Positions 59,518-61,163 of a stretch of DNA of 61,163 nt are shown piece by piece (within the stretch, counting starts at the first letter, position 1; each line of letters begins with the position of its first letter). The translations under genes were made by a program, and so were the position numbers. The DNA comes from Planctomycetales bacterium 71-10 (lineage in GTDB: Bacteria; Planctomycetota; Planctomycetia; Isosphaerales; Isosphaeraceae), in contig MKTT01000117.1 of assembly GCA_001898385.1 (NCBI GenBank), forward strand, positions 1 to 61,163, in the 5' to 3' direction. The notes below the pieces were generated by a model. That model saw nothing but the letters and a program-made list of their open reading frames with translations. It searched no databases and was not told the DNA's origin.

Positions 59518-61163
59518 TCACGGAGATGGGGATTCGAGGCTCGGGCGACGGTCGTCCAGCGGGCCGAGGCCGTGGAGGCGGCGCCATCGCCATTTCTGGG
59601 CGGCGAAGTAGAGGACGGGGAGGAAGACGTCGATCACCTCGTCGGCGATCAGCAGGCCCCCGAGGACGGGCGCGGCCATCGGCCGGATGACCTCGGCGCC
59701 GACGCCCGAGGCCCAGAGCATCGGCGCGATCGAGAGGATCGTGGTCCCCTCGGTCAGCAGCTTCGGCCGAAGGCGGTGGATCGCCCCTTCCAGGATGGCC
59801 TCCTTCAGCTCGTCCGTCGAGCGGATCGCGGCCAGGCCGCCGCGCTCCGCCAGGGCCTCGCGCAGGTAGACCAGCATGACGACGCCCGTCTCCGTGGCCA
59901 TGCCGAAGCAGGCGATGTAGCCGACCCAGACGGCGACCGAGAAGTTGAAGCCGAACAGCCACTGGAACATCGCCCCGCCCGCCAACGCGCCCAGGACGCT
60001 CGTCATCATGAGCCCGGCGTCGATCCAGCTCCGGTAGGTGATGTAGAGCAGCAGCACGATCACCATCAGCACGGCCGGGAAGACGACCCGGAGCGTCTGG
60101 CGGGTCTTCAGCTCGTTCTCGAACTGGCCGGACCACTCCAGGTACATCCCCTTGGGGAGCTTGACCTGGTCGGCCACGACCCGGCGGGCTTCCTCGACGA
60201 ACCCGACCTCGTCGCGGCCGTTCACGGTGAGCTGGACGTAGGCGCGGAGCAGGCCGTTCTCGCTCTTGATCATCGAGGGGCCCTCGACGACCTTCACCGT
60301 CGCCACCTGCGAGAGCGGCACCGGGACGGGCTCCGCGGCGGAGCCGGCCGGGGCGGTCGCGCCGGCCATGCCCATGCCGCCCCCGGACGCCTCGGGGCCG
60401 GCCGGCCCGCGGGCGGTCACGAGGATGTTCTTGAGGTCCTCCTCGTCGCCGCGGAAGTCTCGGGCGTAGCGGACGCGCACCGGGAAGCGGCGGCGGCCCT
60501 CGACGGTCGTGGTCAGCGGCCGTCCCCCCATCGCGACCTCGACGACGTCCTGGATGTCGCCCACCTGCACGCCGTAGCGCGCCGCCTTCTCGCGGTCGAT
60601 CTCGATTTCGACATATCCCTTGCCGACGACCTGATCCGGGACCACGCCGCCGGCCCCTCGGACCGTGCGCAGGATGTCGGCCACCCGCGCCGACACGCGC
60701 TGGATCTCGTCGAGGTCGTCGCCGAAGACCTTCACGCCGACCGGCGTGCGGACGCCCGTGGCCAGCATCTCGATCCGGTTGATGATCGGCTGCGTGAAGA
60801 TGTTCCCCCAGCCCGGGACCTGCAACGCCGTGTCCATCTCGTCGACGAGGTCCTGCTTCGTCTTCTTCCAGAGGAGCAGCCGGTCGGAGAAGGGGCCCCC
60901 CAGCGCCGCGTGCAGGGCCTCGCGGGCCTCGTCGCCCGGGGGCTCGTCCTTCGTCAGCCCGTCGATCGCGGCGTCGGTCGCGACCTGGACGGCGCGGTCG
61001 AACAGCTCCCAGTTCAGGTCCTTGACCCGCGCGGCGAGGCTCGCGTCGCGGGCCTGGTTCAGACGCTCGGCGATGCGTTCGAAGGTCGACGGCTCGCGGC
61101 GGCCGAGCATCGAGCCGGCGATGTCGCGGGCTCGCTCCCACGGGGGAGGGGGGGCGGAGAGGA
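59518..61163 (-). CDS. Second heavy-metal RND pump, partial
   Basis: The C-terminal half (about 548 residues seen) of another CusA-like pump; its N-terminus lies beyond the right edge, as the frame is still open at 61163. It is convergent with the first pump, with only 30 bases between stops. It shares GYIACFGMATETGVVMLVYL and GAEVIRPMAAPVLGGLLIAD. It too has extra sequence before MDTALQVPGW, though shorter than in its neighbour. Confidence 0.93.
   Translation of the reverse strand, partial: LSAPPPPWERARDIAGSMLGRREPSTFERIAERLNQARDASLAARVKDLNWELFDRAVQVATDAAIDGLTKDEPPGDEAREALHAALGGPFSDRLLLWKKTKQDLVDEMDTALQVPGWGNIFTQPIINRIEMLATGVRTPVGVKVFGDDLDEIQRVSARVADILRTVRGAGGVVPDQVVGKGYVEIEIDREKAARYGVQVGDIQDVVEVAMGGRPLTTTVEGRRRFPVRVRYARDFRGDEEDLKNILVTARGPAGPEASGGGMGMAGATAPAGSAAEPVPVPLSQVATVKVVEGPSMIKSENGLLRAYVQLTVNGRDEVGFVEEARRVVADQVKLPKGMYLEWSGQFENELKTRQTLRVVFPAVLMVIVLLLYITYRSWIDAGLMMTSVLGALAGGAMFQWLFGFNFSVAVWVGYIACFGMATETGVVMLVYLREALAERGGLAAIRSTDELKEAILEGAIHRLRPKLLTEGTTILSIAPMLWASGVGAEVIRPMAAPVLGGLLIADEVIDVFLPVLYFAAQKWRWRRLHGLGPLDDRRPSLESPSP

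Overview
The window is very GC-rich and looks like a planctomycete chromosome, most likely from the Isosphaeraceae. Supporting marks are two exported proteins with planctomycete N-terminal motifs (LEALEGRWLL and ARLEPRALM), a DUF1559 pseudopilin with a C-terminal H-x9-DG box, a 2.8-kresidue DUF11-repeat surface protein, and many ATGA/GTGA-coupled genes. The species call is inference from these families, not from a database search.

Three regions can be seen. (1) 1-2033: host DNA with an FG-GAP/VCBS repeat protein and a small membrane protein. (2) 2034-39392: an apparently intact siphovirus-like (HK97-fold) prophage of about 37.4 kb. It is inserted in the anticodon loop of a tRNA-Arg(ACG) gene and bounded by perfect 42-bp att repeats. 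(3) 39425-61163: host DNA with an ABC exporter, the DUF11 giant, a small secreted protein, a DUF1559 pseudopilin, twin lipoproteins, and a CusB/CusA-like heavy-metal RND operon. A second, convergent CusA-like gene runs off the right edge.

Phage layout. Next to attL lie a tyrosine integrase and a cargo-like gene (zinc ribbon fused to a type IV prepilin signal), both on + and each followed by a perfect hairpin. From 32043 down to 5054 nearly all genes are on the minus strand. First comes an early block (ribbon-helix-helix proteins, DUF5131, J-domain and ASCH-like proteins), then a second tyrosine recombinase and a phage sigma-70-type factor. These are followed by a lysis cluster (lipoprotein, tiny membrane proteins, papain-like peptidase, spanin-like protein), HNH, TerS, TerL, portal, protease, capsid, connectors, fibre-like protein, tail tube, G/GT chaperones with a -1 frameshift site, tape measure and tail-tip genes. 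From 32318 to 38060 the + strand carries small early proteins, a TOPRIM/SF3-type primase-helicase, and immediately downstream an iteron-rich probable replication origin. The right end near attR holds small orphan genes, including a homologue of the host membrane protein that sits just outside attL.

How it may work (inference): a sigma70-like promoter in the 32.1-32.3 kb divergent region fires the leftward early block. The phage sigma factor, placed after a terminator, is well positioned to switch on the leftward lysis and morphogenesis operon. No CI/Cro-type repressor is recognisable, so the ribbon-helix-helix proteins are the best switch candidates.
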